The notes: generated by a model not told the origin, from the letters alone. 64,000 nucleotides of DNA from Stenotrophomonas indicatrix (GCA_041545745.1 CP168152.1:4276001-4340000), one strand, 5' to 3'; counted from the first letter of the stretch, positions 43,958 to 54,292 are shown. A program made the numbers and translations.

Positions 43958-46900
43958 ATGAGCACTCCCCAGCCGCCGCACCTGCCTACCTCCGATGCGT
44001 CCACCCCGCTGACACCTGCGGCAACCGGCGGCGGCGGGCCACTGGGTGAAACGAAGATGCGCGAGATCGCGGTGCGGATCTCGCAGTACTTCCGCGATTT
44101 CCTTGAGTCCGATTTCAAGCGCGCGCAGGCACCGCGGCGCCGCATCGTGCTGACCAGCGACTCCGGCTTCCGCGCGGGTATGCGCAGCGCGCCGTACCCG
44201 GCGTTGGACAAGGAGCTGTGGAAGCTGCTCAGCCGGCCATCCGGCGAGGAGCTTTCCTTCACCATCGGCCCGCGCAGCTATACCCGGCCGATCAGCGCGA
44301 CGCTGCGCCGGATTGTCGAAGAGCAGGTGAACGCCATCTCCGAGACCGCCATCGCCACGGTGCGCGTAGCCGTGCTGGACACGGCGCGTGCCAGCATGGC
44401 CGGCGCACTGGAAGACCCGGAAGCCTGGGTGGAATCGGTGCAGGGCAGCCTGGTGGATGCGATGTGCGTGCAGGTGGTGCGGCCGCTGATCGCGCATCTG
44501 GCCGGCCCGCTGCAGGGCCAGGCGTACTGGGTGATGGATTCGCTGCACGCGGCCGAGTCGGATCTGGTCACCCGCTCCGTTGTGGATCTGTACCAGACCC
44601 TGCCGGAGGTGCTGGCGCGCTTGCTGGCCACCGGCGACGAACTGCCGCTGCAGCAGGCCTGCGAGCACCAGCTGACCCGCGACGGCACGATCAACGCGCT
44701 GCTGGCGTTCTTCGAGAACTTCGTGGCGGCCGATGCCTTCCATGAGTTCCGCGACCTGGAAACCTATGTCGCCACCGGCGATGGCCTGCAGCTGTATCTC
44801 TACGTGGGCACGCTCAAGTACGCGGGCGTGCAGTACCCGGTGTTCTACCTGCCGCTGGACGTGGTGCGGGCCAAGGATGGTTCGGGTTACACCCTGACCC
44901 TCAGCAACCGCCTGTTCGCCAACCGGCGCGCGATCGACTTCGTGCTGCAGGAACTGGCCGTGGGCATGGCGCGCGAGTGGGTGTCGCCGATCCAGGAGCG
45001 CATCCAGTACCTCGACCCGGCACAAAGCCTGTTTGAAGTGGCCGCATCGCTGTTCCGGCAGGTGGCCAACGCGGTGGATCTGGGCGGCGAGGTCTCGCTG
45101 TCCTCATCCGCCAGCGAGGCATCCACCGCCACCGTCGCGCTGTCGCCGGCCCTGCACCTGGCTGCATTCGAGCGCGCCGACGAGGCGCTGCTGAATGATT
45201 TCGAGGAGATCATCGACCAGGCCCGCAATGGTGGGTCGAAGCTGGTGGATCTGTTCCACGGCATGGTGGAAGGCGTGCTGATGCGCAACCCCGAGCCGAT
45301 CGGGGAACGGGTGGAATCGGCCTTGGATGCGCTGCCGCTGGTGGAACGCATGGTGTTCGATTCGCCCATTCCGTTGAACGAGGAACAGCGCAAGATCCTG
45401 CTGGCGGTGCGCGAGCCGCAGGGGCGGATCGTGGTGGTTGAAGGCCCACCCGGCACCGGCAAGTCGCACACCATCACGGCCATTGCGGCCGACTGTGCGT
45501 TCAACAAGAAGAGCTGCCTGGTGCTGTCGGACAAGACCGAGGCGCTGGACGTGGTGTACGACAAGCTGTCCGATGCGATGAGCCGCGTTCGCCACGATCG
45601 TGATTTCCCCAACCCGATTCTGCGGCTGGGCCAGCAGGCGGCCAACTTCAAGCGCCTGACTTCCACCGGCACCATCAGCCAGATTTCGGTCTTCGCCAAG
45701 GCCATGAAGGCCAACCAGCCGGCACTTGAGAGCGAGCGCCAGGACACGGCGCAGACGCTCCGGCAGGCCATCTCCAGCACCGTGCAGACGCTGGGGCGTG
45801 TCTCGCTTGCCGCCGTGAAGGCCATGCACGAGCAGGAAGCGGAACTGGGCGAGCGCGCGCCTGCGGTGTTGCAGCAGGTGCATGCGGTGATGGATGCCAA
45901 CGTGCTGGCCGAGCTGGAAACGGTAACCGCACAGGTCGACGCGCTTGAAGCCTATCTTTCCGATCTGTTCGGCAGCACCGACTACACCCCGGCATCGCTG
46001 GACGAGCGCATCCGCCGCGATGCGGTGACAACGGCCTTCCTCGCTGACCGACCGGTTGACGGCTGGGAGCTGTTCGAATGGCTGGATGCCGACCAGGTAC
46101 GGCTGCTGGGCACGCTCCTGCTGCAGTACCAGCAGCTGAAGATGCCGGTACTGGGCTATCTGCTGCGCGGCAATGCCGTGCGCGGGCTGGAACTGCAACT
46201 CAACCAGCTCGGCACCACACGCCCGCTGCTGCTCAAGCAGGATGCAGCCGTCCTGCAGAACATCGTGCAGGGCGCAAACGCGCTGCGCATGAAGCTGGAG
46301 GCCGAAGGCCTGGGCACGCAGCTACCGGCCAGCTATCGACAGATTGCCCACGGCGCTGCGCCGGAACCGGGTGCAGCGGTTGCACGGCAGGCGATAACCC
46401 TGCTGGCGCGGCTCAATCCGGCCATCGTCGAGACCCTGCTGGCCGAGCCGAAGGACGATCCGGCGCTGTGGGCGCTGACCCTGCGCTTCCTGCAGGGCTG
46501 GATGGCCACGCGCAAGGCTTTCGTCGACGCACCGCAGTACGACTATGTCGGCACCAAGACCAAGCTGGAGCGCCTGAACACCTCGGTGATGAATGCCCAC
46601 GTGGATGGGCGCCTGATCAGCTTCATGGATCATCACCGCGCCGACGCACGGGCGCTGGCAGGCGTGATCGCCAACCGGCAGAAATTCCCGGTGGACAAGT
46701 TCGAGAGCGTGCGCGAGTCGTTCCCGGTGATGATCGCCAGCATCCGCGAGTTTGGCGAGTACATGCCGCTGGCACCGGACCTGTTCGACGTGCTGGTGAT
46801 CGATGAAGGCTCGCAGGTATCGGTGGCGCAGGCGCTGCCGGCGCTGCTGCGCGCGCGCAAGGTGGTGGTGCTGGGCGACTCCAAGCAGTTCTCCAACGTC

Positions 46901-48304
46901 AAGGCGGCCAACGCCAGCATCGCGCTGAACGACAAGTACCGCTCGGACCTGGTCAACTACTTCCGCGCCAACGTCAGCCAGCAGGCCGACGTGCTGGAGC
47001 GGTTGGCCATGTTCGATGTGAAGCGCTCGGTGCTGGAGTTCTGCTCGCTCTCCGCCTCGTACTCGGTGATGCTGCGCAAGCATTTCCGCAGCTATGCGGA
47101 ACTGATCGGGTTCTCGTCCTCCACCTTCTACAACCACCAGCTGCAGGCACTGAAGATCCGCAGCCGGCCGCTGCAGGAGGTGATCCGCTTCAGCCAGGTC
47201 GATGCCAGCGGGCACCGCACCAGCCGCAGCACCAACGACGCCGAAGCGGCCTTCATCGCCGAGCGCCTGGTGGAACTGCTGGATACGGATGCGCCGCCCA
47301 CGGTGGGCATCATCACGCCGTTCCGCGAGCAGCAGACGCTGTTGTCCAAGGCGCTGTTCAACCATCCGCGCGGCCGAGAGTTCGAAGAACGGCTTCGCCT
47401 GAAGGTGATGACGGTCGACTCTTGCCAGGGTGAGGAACGCGGGCTGATCTTCTATTCGATGGTGGCGACCGCCGGCCAGGATGCGCTGAACTACATCTTC
47501 CCGGTCAGCCTGACCGGCGCGGTGGATGCGGTGGAGGACAAGCTGAAGGTGCAGCGCCTGAATGTTGGCTTCTCCCGTGCGCAGGAGGCGATCTGGTTCG
47601 TCCATTCGATGCCGGTGGATGCGTTCCGCGGCGCGATTGGCCATGCGCTGCGTTACTACGCCAGCCAGCTGGACCGCCCCGCGCCCGACGCCGCGCAGAC
47701 CGACGCACGCAGCCCGATGGAATCGAAGGTGCTGCAGTGGCTGCAGCAGACGCCCTTCGTGTTGGAACATGGCGATGCGGTCGAGATCATTCCGCAGTTC
47801 CCGGTGGGCGACTACCTGCGCCAGCTTGACCCGACCTACCAGCATCCAGCGTGGCGCGTGGACTTTCTGGTGACCGTGCAGACCGTGCGCGGCGCGCTGC
47901 AGATCGTGATCGAGTACGACGGCTTCGAGTTCCATTTCCGCCGCGACAAGCCGGTGCATGTGGGCAACCACGAGCGCTATCTGGTGGAGGCCGATGTCGA
48001 GCGTCAGCTCACGCTGGAAAGCTACGGCTATCGCTTCCTGCGCATCAACCGGTTCAACCTCGGCAGCGACCCGGTGCAGACGCTGTCCGACCGCCTCTAT
48101 CGCCTGATTGAAGTGGCCGGCACGGAGATCCGTTCGGCAGCGGTCGATCAGGTGATCGAGCAGGTGCAGGGGCTGGAATCGAAAGAGAAGAAGGTCTGCA
48201 GCCGCTGTGGGCAGATCCGCAGCCAGGAAGAGTTCTTCGACCCTGACCTGCGCGCCGGTGCCGGCGGGGTGGGACGGATCTGCATGCCCTGCAAGGCGGG
48301 CTAG
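43958..48304 (+). CDS. Large UPF1-like SF1 helicase with Vsr/DUF559-like nuclease and zinc ribbon
   Basis: A 1448-residue protein. An unrecognised N-terminal region of about 480 residues precedes Walker A EGPPGTGKS (near 496), Walker B VLVIDEGSQVS (949), and motifs V-VI GIITPFREQQ, VDSCQGEERG (1156) and LNVGFSRAQEA of the UPF1/COG1112 helicases. Residues about 1250-1390 (SPMESKVLQWL, VDFLV, IEYDGFEFHF, LTLESYGYRFLRIN) form a PD-(D/E)xK Vsr/DUF559-like nuclease. Cysteines at 1414, 1417, 1442 and 1445 form a zinc ribbon. Helicase-Vsr fusions occur in anti-phage systems such as hhe. Confidence 0.85.
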   Translation: MSTPQPPHLPTSDASTPLTPAATGGGGPLGETKMREIAVRISQYFRDFLESDFKRAQAPRRRIVLTSDSGFRAGMRSAPYPALDKELWKLLSRPSGEELSFTIGPRSYTRPISATLRRIVEEQVNAISETAIATVRVAVLDTARASMAGALEDPEAWVESVQGSLVDAMCVQVVRPLIAHLAGPLQGQAYWVMDSLHAAESDLVTRSVVDLYQTLPEVLARLLATGDELPLQQACEHQLTRDGTINALLAFFENFVAADAFHEFRDLETYVATGDGLQLYLYVGTLKYAGVQYPVFYLPLDVVRAKDGSGYTLTLSNRLFANRRAIDFVLQELAVGMAREWVSPIQERIQYLDPAQSLFEVAASLFRQVANAVDLGGEVSLSSSASEASTATVALSPALHLAAFERADEALLNDFEEIIDQARNGGSKLVDLFHGMVEGVLMRNPEPIGERVESALDALPLVERMVFDSPIPLNEEQRKILLAVREPQGRIVVVEGPPGTGKSHTITAIAADCAFNKKSCLVLSDKTEALDVVYDKLSDAMSRVRHDRDFPNPILRLGQQAANFKRLTSTGTISQISVFAKAMKANQPALESERQDTAQTLRQAISSTVQTLGRVSLAAVKAMHEQEAELGERAPAVLQQVHAVMDANVLAELETVTAQVDALEAYLSDLFGSTDYTPASLDERIRRDAVTTAFLADRPVDGWELFEWLDADQVRLLGTLLLQYQQLKMPVLGYLLRGNAVRGLELQLNQLGTTRPLLLKQDAAVLQNIVQGANALRMKLEAEGLGTQLPASYRQIAHGAAPEPGAAVARQAITLLARLNPAIVETLLAEPKDDPALWALTLRFLQGWMATRKAFVDAPQYDYVGTKTKLERLNTSVMNAHVDGRLISFMDHHRADARALAGVIANRQKFPVDKFESVRESFPVMIASIREFGEYMPLAPDLFDVLVIDEGSQVSVAQALPALLRARKVVVLGDSKQFSNVKAANASIALNDKYRSDLVNYFRANVSQQADVLERLAMFDVKRSVLEFCSLSASYSVMLRKHFRSYAELIGFSSSTFYNHQLQALKIRSRPLQEVIRFSQVDASGHRTSRSTNDAEAAFIAERLVELLDTDAPPTVGIITPFREQQTLLSKALFNHPRGREFEERLRLKVMTVDSCQGEERGLIFYSMVATAGQDALNYIFPVSLTGAVDAVEDKLKVQRLNVGFSRAQEAIWFVHSMPVDAFRGAIGHALRYYASQLDRPAPDAAQTDARSPMESKVLQWLQQTPFVLEHGDAVEIIPQFPVGDYLRQLDPTYQHPAWRVDFLVTVQTVRGALQIVIEYDGFEFHFRRDKPVHVGNHERYLVEADVERQLTLESYGYRFLRINRFNLGSDPVQTLSDRLYRLIEVAGTEIRSAAVDQVIEQVQGLESKEKKVCSRCGQIRSQEEFFDPDLRAGAGGVGRICMPCKAG

Positions 48305-48690
48305 GCGGTGCTGCCGGGTGCCAGCGTGCGCACTGCCACCGCCGCCAGCCTGCGGCTGACCAGCCCGTAGAGTTCTTCCAGCTCGGCCGCGCGCGCGTCG
48401 GTCATGTTGGTACCGAACAGTACCCGCGACAGCGCGGTCCTGTGGTTGTCGGCGGGATAGCGCGTCCGCGCCCGGTACACGGTCTGCAGCACCAGCCAGG
48501 CCAGGCGGAACCCGCCCCCGGGCAAGGGGCGTACCACGCGGTCATAGACCTGCCAGAACTGGTACTCAGCCTCCAGGTCGACCGCCGGTGCTGCGAACGG
48601 CACCGGACGCGGACGTCCATGGGCGCGCCTGCGGACCGGAGGGAATCGGGGGTTCTGCTGTGCCATGCCTACAGGTTGGCCCAGCAACAT
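48301..48690 (-). CDS. Hypothetical protein convergent with the helicase gene
   Basis: A 129-residue protein. The start at 48690 has AAGG upstream; another ATG lies eight codons later. The N-terminus is Arg/Pro-rich (FPPVRRRAHGRPRPVPF), the rest helical (EYQFWQVYDRVVRPLPGG, TALSRVLFGTNMTDARAAE). Its stop overlaps the helicase stop region by four bases. The family is not recognised. Confidence 0.6.
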   Translation of the reverse strand: MLLGQPVGMAQQNPRFPPVRRRAHGRPRPVPFAAPAVDLEAEYQFWQVYDRVVRPLPGGGFRLAWLVLQTVYRARTRYPADNHRTALSRVLFGTNMTDARAAELEELYGLVSRRLAAVAVRTLAPGSTA

Positions 48691-48817
48691 TGTGGGAACC
48701 TTGCGTTGGTGCCACGAAATCAGTGCAGATCGTGCAAACAGCGGATGGGGTCGGAGCCCTTTGCCATGCAGAGGGATCCGACCCCGGTCATGGCAGCCGC
48801 CGAGGAACGCCAAGTGC

Positions 48818-48840
48818 ATCCACGCATGGCGTGGATCTAC
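48818..48840. repeat. SMAG hairpin
   Basis: ATCCACGCATGGCGTGGAT followed by CTAC, the same subtype as at 9518-9540. It lies directly after the stop of the TonB receptor gene. Confidence 0.8.
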
Positions 48841-48850
48841 TGGCAGAGGA

Positions 48851-51166
48851 TCAGAACGACATCGAGGTGCTGAACATCACCTGCCGTGGGGCGCTGCGCT
48901 GCAGGGTCTGGTAATCCCCCGAGAACGACGAACCGGCGATGGTGGCGGTGCCGATGTTGTTGCGGTTGAACAGGTTGCTGACGTCCAGCCGCAGCTCCAG
49001 CCCCGGCAGCAGGCTGTCCGGCCCCAGCTTGTAGGCCGTGTATGCGTTGACCTGCCAGAACGTCGGCACGCGGATGTCGTTTTCATAGGTGAAGGGCTGG
49101 CGCAGGTACGAGGTGCTGGTGGCACCGAAACGCCAGCCGCCAAAGTGCGCGGACAGGTCGCTGACCAGCGACAACTGCGGATAGCCCGGCTGTGCGTTGC
49201 CCTTGATCGGGTACACGGTATCGCCCACCACGAAATCGCTGTCGTAGTACGAGCGCGCCAGCGCGATGCCTTGGTAGAACTGCAGATGATCGGTCAGGTC
49301 GGCGGTGATGCCGAGATCGGCACCGATCACGTGCATCTTCGGCATCAACCGCACCGTGTTGATCTGTGCGAACTGGGTGCCGATCGCCGCCGACAGCAGG
49401 CGGTTGCGGATGTCGTTGTAGAACACGTCCGCCGTCACCGTCAGCCGGTCGAAACGGTGGCTGGCACCGACGGTCAGGTTCCAGTTCTTCTCCGGCCGCA
49501 GGGTGCCGGCGACGCGGTCGAACTCTTCCTGGTCGGTGATGGTCCAGGCCGACGCGGTATAGCCGATGTTGCCGCGCTGGGCCACGCGATAGCCGTTCAT
49601 GGTGTTGGCCAGGTCGATGAAGGCATCGGTCCGCTCGGTCGGGCTCCAGTACAGCGACACGTGCGGCAGGAAGTTGCTCTTGGCGCGCAGCGTGCCGTTC
49701 ACCGGCCGCTCCGGCGCATCGCCGATACCACCCCCGGTGGTGCTGAAGTCCACCGCCTTGAAGCCCAGGCCCAGCACCAGCGTGTCGGTGACGGCGTAGT
49801 TGTCATGCAGGTAGAACTGCCGTGAACGGGTCACCCAGCTCGATACGTTGTCGGTCTGGAACGCCGGCCCGTACACATCGAACGGCCCGGTGGCCTTCAG
49901 TGGCTTACCTTCGCCCAGCAGCGGCTGCTGGTACCACTCGGTCTTGGCGGCCGCATTGCTCTTCTCCTGCCAGAAGCCGGTGGTGATGGTGTGCGCACCG
50001 GTCTCGAACTGCAGGTTGAACATGCCCCCCAAACGGTTGAGATGCGGCGTCTGCACCTGTTCGGAGAAGGGCGCGCCATTGGGCGACGGAACGGTCGGGT
50101 CGGTCAAGGTGGCCTGGGTGTGGCTGTTGGCGTTGTACAGCTGCACGTTGCCGCTGAGCGCGGGCGTGATCTGGAAACGATGGTTGATCGAAGCGACGCG
50201 GTCGCGGGTCACCTGGCCGGTGTCGTAGGGAATCAGTTCGGACAGCTCACCGCAGGTGTAGGCGCCGCAGGATTTGTCGGCGTTCTCCGGCGAGGCCACG
50301 TAGTACGCCCACGCATAGTCCGGATAGAAGCTGTCGGCCTTCCATCCGAGCTTGCGGATCATGTCGAAGGAGATGTTGTTGTAACCCCACACCGCGGCCT
50401 TGCTGTCGGACAGGAACACGGTGAAGTCACCCCATGCCACATCCTGCTGGGCCTTCAGGTCGCCGCGCAGGAACTTCTGCGTTCCGGCGCCCTGGTACTT
50501 GTCGGCCGACACGCGCTGCAGGTCGACCAGCAGCTTCGGGCCGTGCTCGCCGAGCTGACCGCTCTGGCCCGAGACCGTGGTGACCAGGGTGTTGTTGCTG
50601 CCTACGCCCTGCTTGATGCGCATGCTGGGCGTTTCCTGCAGCTCTGCCAGCCGGTATTCGAGGCTGCCGCCGTTGACGCTGCTGGAGAACACGCTGACCG
50701 GCGCACCGCCCGGGCTGACCGTGATCGAGCCGATGCCATCGGGCACACCGACGTTGACCACGCTGGTGCCGGTAAGCGAGAGGAAGCCGTTGTCGTTCAG
50801 CGGCACGCCTTCGAAGGTGATGCCCATTTCATTCATGCGGAACCCGCGCACGAACAGGCTGGTGGCGGAGATGTCCAGGCCGAGACCGTCGGTGGCGGTA
50901 TAGCTCGCGCCCGGCACGTTCTTCAGCATCGACAGGCCGTTGTTGCCCGACACCATCGCATCGAGGTCGGTGGCGTTGATGACGTAGCGGTTCGGTCCCA
51001 CCACCTGCGTCGGAGCGACAGCAGCACCGCGCGGCGTGGCGATGACCTGCAGCGCGTTCAGGGTGGTGGGTGTTTCATGGGCGGCGTCGGTCGACTCGGC
51101 AGCGTGCAGCGGTGCAATGAGAGTGGTGCCGATCGCCAGGGCAATAAGCGTAGGTGGAGTGTTCAT
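48851..51166 (-). CDS. TonB-dependent outer-membrane receptor
   Basis: A 771-residue receptor. The signal peptide (PTLIALAIGTTLIAPLHAA) is followed by a TonB-box-like segment LNALQVIATP and a plug domain (NGLSMLKNVPGASYTATDG, VRGFRMNEMGITFEGVPLND). A 22-strand-type barrel follows, ending in the outer-membrane signature of a C-terminal phenylalanine (FSTSMSF). Such receptors import siderophores, vitamins or sugars using TonB energy; the ligand is not readable. No Fur-type box was recognised upstream. Confidence 0.92.
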   Translation of the reverse strand: MNTPPTLIALAIGTTLIAPLHAAESTDAAHETPTTLNALQVIATPRGAAVAPTQVVGPNRYVINATDLDAMVSGNNGLSMLKNVPGASYTATDGLGLDISATSLFVRGFRMNEMGITFEGVPLNDNGFLSLTGTSVVNVGVPDGIGSITVSPGGAPVSVFSSSVNGGSLEYRLAELQETPSMRIKQGVGSNNTLVTTVSGQSGQLGEHGPKLLVDLQRVSADKYQGAGTQKFLRGDLKAQQDVAWGDFTVFLSDSKAAVWGYNNISFDMIRKLGWKADSFYPDYAWAYYVASPENADKSCGAYTCGELSELIPYDTGQVTRDRVASINHRFQITPALSGNVQLYNANSHTQATLTDPTVPSPNGAPFSEQVQTPHLNRLGGMFNLQFETGAHTITTGFWQEKSNAAAKTEWYQQPLLGEGKPLKATGPFDVYGPAFQTDNVSSWVTRSRQFYLHDNYAVTDTLVLGLGFKAVDFSTTGGGIGDAPERPVNGTLRAKSNFLPHVSLYWSPTERTDAFIDLANTMNGYRVAQRGNIGYTASAWTITDQEEFDRVAGTLRPEKNWNLTVGASHRFDRLTVTADVFYNDIRNRLLSAAIGTQFAQINTVRLMPKMHVIGADLGITADLTDHLQFYQGIALARSYYDSDFVVGDTVYPIKGNAQPGYPQLSLVSDLSAHFGGWRFGATSTSYLRQPFTYENDIRVPTFWQVNAYTAYKLGPDSLLPGLELRLDVSNLFNRNNIGTATIAGSSFSGDYQTLQRSAPRQVMFSTSMSF

Positions 51167-51501
51167 GGCCAGATCCAGGGTGCAGGGGAAAGGTGGTGCA
51201 GGCGCACGCCCAGCGCGATGCAGCGCCGGTGTGCGGCGCGCTGGCTGGCGGCGATTGCGTTGAAGTGATCACGGCGCGGTACGCGCCGGTCAGTGGCGGA
51301 TGAAGACGATCATCTGCCGTGGGATTCGGTGGTGTGATTTCGACGTGCGGAATTCTTGCATCTGCCCGCCCATACCGCCATTGCGCATTGGGAAGGCAAC
51401 ACTGCCCTGACGGATTGCTCAGCTATCCCTGGGTATAGGAGCCGTCCTGCGCTGCGTGATCGCCACGACTGATCGCACAGCGCAGGACAACGCGGATGCC
51501 G
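51167..51501. other. Gap between the TonB receptor and the MBL gene
   Basis: A 335-base gap without a gene. A strong hairpin lies at 51444-51488 (GTCCTGCGCTG with CAGCGCAGGAC), 13 bases after the MBL gene stop when read leftward. It has no T run. The rest should contain the receptor promoter; no operator was identified. Confidence 0.55.
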
Positions 51502-52578
51502 CTACAGTCCCCAACTGAAGTTGAAGGTACCGTCCGAAGCGGCGCCCACGCGGATCAGACCGTTGGAATCAGTGGTCAGGACATTGCGTGTGTTGGTCAC
51601 GTTCGTCCATCCGCCATTGTCGCCACAATGGAAAGTGTGGCCGGGACTGTTTGCGCCCACGTAACCCCAATAGACCGCCACCGCCGAACACCGGGGATGG
51701 TGGAAGCGGGTTCCTGCACTGAACAGCACCAGCTCCGGCTGTGTGGAGGCGGCCCAGGTGGTGCTGTTGCTGCCATGGCTTTCGCTGCCATGGTGCGGGC
51801 TGGTCAGCACGTTGCTGCGCAGGGTGCCCAGGCCGGCGGGAACATGCAGCTGCGCTTCGGTGGCAGCGGTCATGTCGCCAGTGAAGGTTGTCCGGAAGTT
51901 GCCATAGCGCATGGCCACCACCATGCTGCCTTCGTTGGCACCGGTGCCGGTGTTCACCCCGAGGATGTAGCTTTGCGCCTCGCTGTTCAGTCCGCCATGT
52001 CCATTCGGCGCCCAGCAGCCCAGTGCAGCCTCGGGCGTGGTCGAGGCGTAGAACCCGGGATAGGCGATGACATTCATGCCTGCGTGCACCTGCTGCTGAT
52101 GGACCCAGTTGCGGAAATCCGCGTTGTAGCTGGACAGCTGACGGGAGATGTACAGGTTGCGTACCGGAAGAACGTCCAGCACGCGCGGCAGGTAGCGGTA
52201 GTGATCGACATGCGGATGGCTGACCGTCACCGCGATCTCGGTGGAGGCGTTCACCAGGCCATGGAGATACGTGCGGGCGTCATCGGCACTCCAGTTCTGG
52301 CTACCGGCACCGCCTGAGCCGCAGTCCATGATGATGAGCTTGTTGCCTGTCGGGCACTGGGCTATCTGGCAGTTGCCTGCGCCGATGGGCAGGGTATGGA
52401 TCACCAGCCTGCCAGGATCGATGACACTGACCGCCATCTCCTTCTCCGATGTGGAAGCCGGCGGTGGCGGTAACGGTGGGGGTGAGAGTGAGGGTGGCGT
52501 CGGCAGCGTGCTGCAGGCGTTCAACAGCAGGATCGCAGACAAAACGAGCCCGCGACCGACGAAGTCGATACGTATCAT
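51502..52578 (-). CDS. Lipoprotein with metallo-beta-lactamase (ComEC-like) hydrolase fold
   Basis: A 358-residue protein. A lipobox LLNAC puts the lipidated Cys at residue 22, followed by a Pro-rich linker (PPSLSPPPLPPPPAS). The MBL domain has GAGNCQIAQ, VSHPHVDHYRYLP (HxHxDH), FTGD and SPHHGSESH, the pattern of ComEC-like beta-lactamase domains. It is thus a periplasmic or outer-membrane-anchored hydrolase of unknown substrate. It lies 87 bases downstream of the sigma-54 activator gene on the same strand and may share its transcript. Confidence 0.82.
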   Translation of the reverse strand: MIRIDFVGRGLVLSAILLLNACSTLPTPPSLSPPPLPPPPASTSEKEMAVSVIDPGRLVIHTLPIGAGNCQIAQCPTGNKLIIMDCGSGGAGSQNWSADDARTYLHGLVNASTEIAVTVSHPHVDHYRYLPRVLDVLPVRNLYISRQLSSYNADFRNWVHQQQVHAGMNVIAYPGFYASTTPEAALGCWAPNGHGGLNSEAQSYILGVNTGTGANEGSMVVAMRYGNFRTTFTGDMTAATEAQLHVPAGLGTLRSNVLTSPHHGSESHGSNSTTWAASTQPELVLFSAGTRFHHPRCSAVAVYWGYVGANSPGHTFHCGDNGGWTNVTNTRNVLTTDSNGLIRVGAASDGTFNFSWGL

Positions 52579-52665
52579 GTGCTTGCCCCTTGTGTGGTTG
52601 AGACAGGTCCGTTACCTGTCAACCGGGCTTAACGCATGATCCGTGCCAAGCGCCTGTGCAGCGCG

Positions 52666-54216
52666 CTAGCGCGTCAGCAGGCCCAGCTGCTGCACATGCC
52701 GCCGTAGCGTTTCACGTGGCGTCCGCAGTTGCGATGCCCAGTAGGCGGGATCGTCAGGCGCACTGCGTACCACTGCGTCTATTTCTTCAAACGGGATGGT
52801 TTCAACACGGCGGATTGCCGGCGAGGCATACAGCAGGGCGTAGAAAGAAGGCCGTGACAGGGAAAGATGCTCGGCAGCCTTGCGTACGCACCATTGATGC
52901 GCTTCCAGTGCTTCAAGCATTTCCGTTTCACTCACCGAGGCCGGCATGCGGTAGCGCACCGCCGTCGCCTTGTTCGCAGCCTCTGCAGGCGGCACGCGAG
53001 GGACATCAGCCCGCGATGCAGGCGCAGGCTCGAATCCTGGCAGTTCCAATGGATCGCCCACCTGCAGGGCCAGTACCAGGCGCTGCAGGAGATGTTGCAG
53101 TTGCCGCACGTTGCCAGGCCAGTCGTGCAGGCACAGCGCCTGGATGACCGAAACCGGCAGTTCGGGTACCGGCGTGTCGATGCCACCGAAGCGTGACAGC
53201 CCCTGTGCGATCAGTATTCCGATGTCCTCGCGCCTCTCGCGCAGAGGCGGAATTGGAATCACGTAGGCCTCCAACCGACGTAGCAGGGGTTGGTTGAAGC
53301 CGGCCGATGACAGGTCTCTGTCGGTGGCTGCGATCAGGCGTACGTCCGCCCGTTCGGTGCGCGCACTTCCCAGTGGCCGGTACTCCCCGGTTTCAAGCGC
53401 GCGCAGCAACATCGGCTGCACCTGTGCGGGCGTATCGCCGATCTCATCCAGGAACAGGGTGCCACCGTGCGCCTCGGCAAACAGGCCCTTGCGTGCCCCC
53501 AGCGCGCCCGTATAGGCGCCCTTGCAGGCACCAAACAGATCGGCTGCCGCAAGCGATTCACCCAGCGTCGCCATGTTCACGCTCACCATTGCCTGCCCTT
53601 CCCGCGTACTGGCGGCATGGATGGCCTGCGCAACCAGCTCCTTGCCCGTCCCCGTCTCGCCGAGGATCAGCACCGGCAACCGGGTGGCCGCCACCTGGGC
53701 AATGGCCGACCGCACCCGCGCCATCGCCCGGCCGACACCCGCCAGCGCGCTGTCCCGCTGCGGAGATGGCAGCAGCCCGACATGGCCGAGGCAGAGCAGT
53801 ACGCTGCCTCCCAGCCGCAGTACCACGCCATTGGCGAGTTGCTGCACACCGAGCAGCAGCCCCTCCGATGCGGCACAGGCAGCAACAACGTTGCCGTCCA
53901 CCTCGAAATGCATGCGGCTGGCACTGTTATGCACGGTGATGCTGCCATCGGCGTTGCGCAGGAACCGGATTGGTGTACGTGAAATCCCGTGGTGATCCAG
54001 CGCTTGACCCACGTCGCTGCCCGCTCGCTGGAAATCGGGCGCAGTGCGGTGCACCTCGCACCGGTCACCCTCGAACATCAGTACTGCCTGTTCGCCGATG
54101 CGCTTGCGATTCGGATGCCACAACACGGTAAGGCCCAAAAGCTTCTGCGGCTGCGCTGCCAGCACTTCGGCAGGTGCTTCCAGCGTGGCTTCCCGATCCT
54201 GTCTGTTCGACCCCAT
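52666..54216 (-). CDS. Sigma-54-dependent activator with N-terminal FHA-like domain
   Basis: A 516-residue enhancer-binding protein. Residues about 30-148 look like an FHA domain (GISRTPIRFL, SITVHNSASRMHFEVDG, GGSVLLCLG). The AAA+ core has Walker A GETGTGKE (186-193), a GAYTGA loop (233-238) as a variant of GAFTGA that contacts sigma-54, Walker B LFLDEIGD and HDWPGNVRQL. The C-terminal HTH is Fis-like but extended (VRKAAEHLSLSRPSFYALL and TPRETLRRHVQQLG). FHA input implies control by Thr phosphorylation, and a kinase is encoded 5 kb away. It is divergent from the operon it presumably activates. Confidence 0.88.
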   Translation of the reverse strand: MGSNRQDREATLEAPAEVLAAQPQKLLGLTVLWHPNRKRIGEQAVLMFEGDRCEVHRTAPDFQRAGSDVGQALDHHGISRTPIRFLRNADGSITVHNSASRMHFEVDGNVVAACAASEGLLLGVQQLANGVVLRLGGSVLLCLGHVGLLPSPQRDSALAGVGRAMARVRSAIAQVAATRLPVLILGETGTGKELVAQAIHAASTREGQAMVSVNMATLGESLAAADLFGACKGAYTGALGARKGLFAEAHGGTLFLDEIGDTPAQVQPMLLRALETGEYRPLGSARTERADVRLIAATDRDLSSAGFNQPLLRRLEAYVIPIPPLRERREDIGILIAQGLSRFGGIDTPVPELPVSVIQALCLHDWPGNVRQLQHLLQRLVLALQVGDPLELPGFEPAPASRADVPRVPPAEAANKATAVRYRMPASVSETEMLEALEAHQWCVRKAAEHLSLSRPSFYALLYASPAIRRVETIPFEEIDAVVRSAPDDPAYWASQLRTPRETLRRHVQQLGLLTR

Positions 54217-54292
54217 GTCTCCGCCCCCGTTCTTCCAAGTTGCGGATCGTAACCGAGGTCTGCAGCAACGACTGTGGGTAGGATCGCAGTTT

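Noticed and set aside
46322..47971. A 549-codon minus-strand frame inside the helicase gene
   Set aside because: Antisense to conserved helicase motifs; low-complexity His/Arg/Gln translation.
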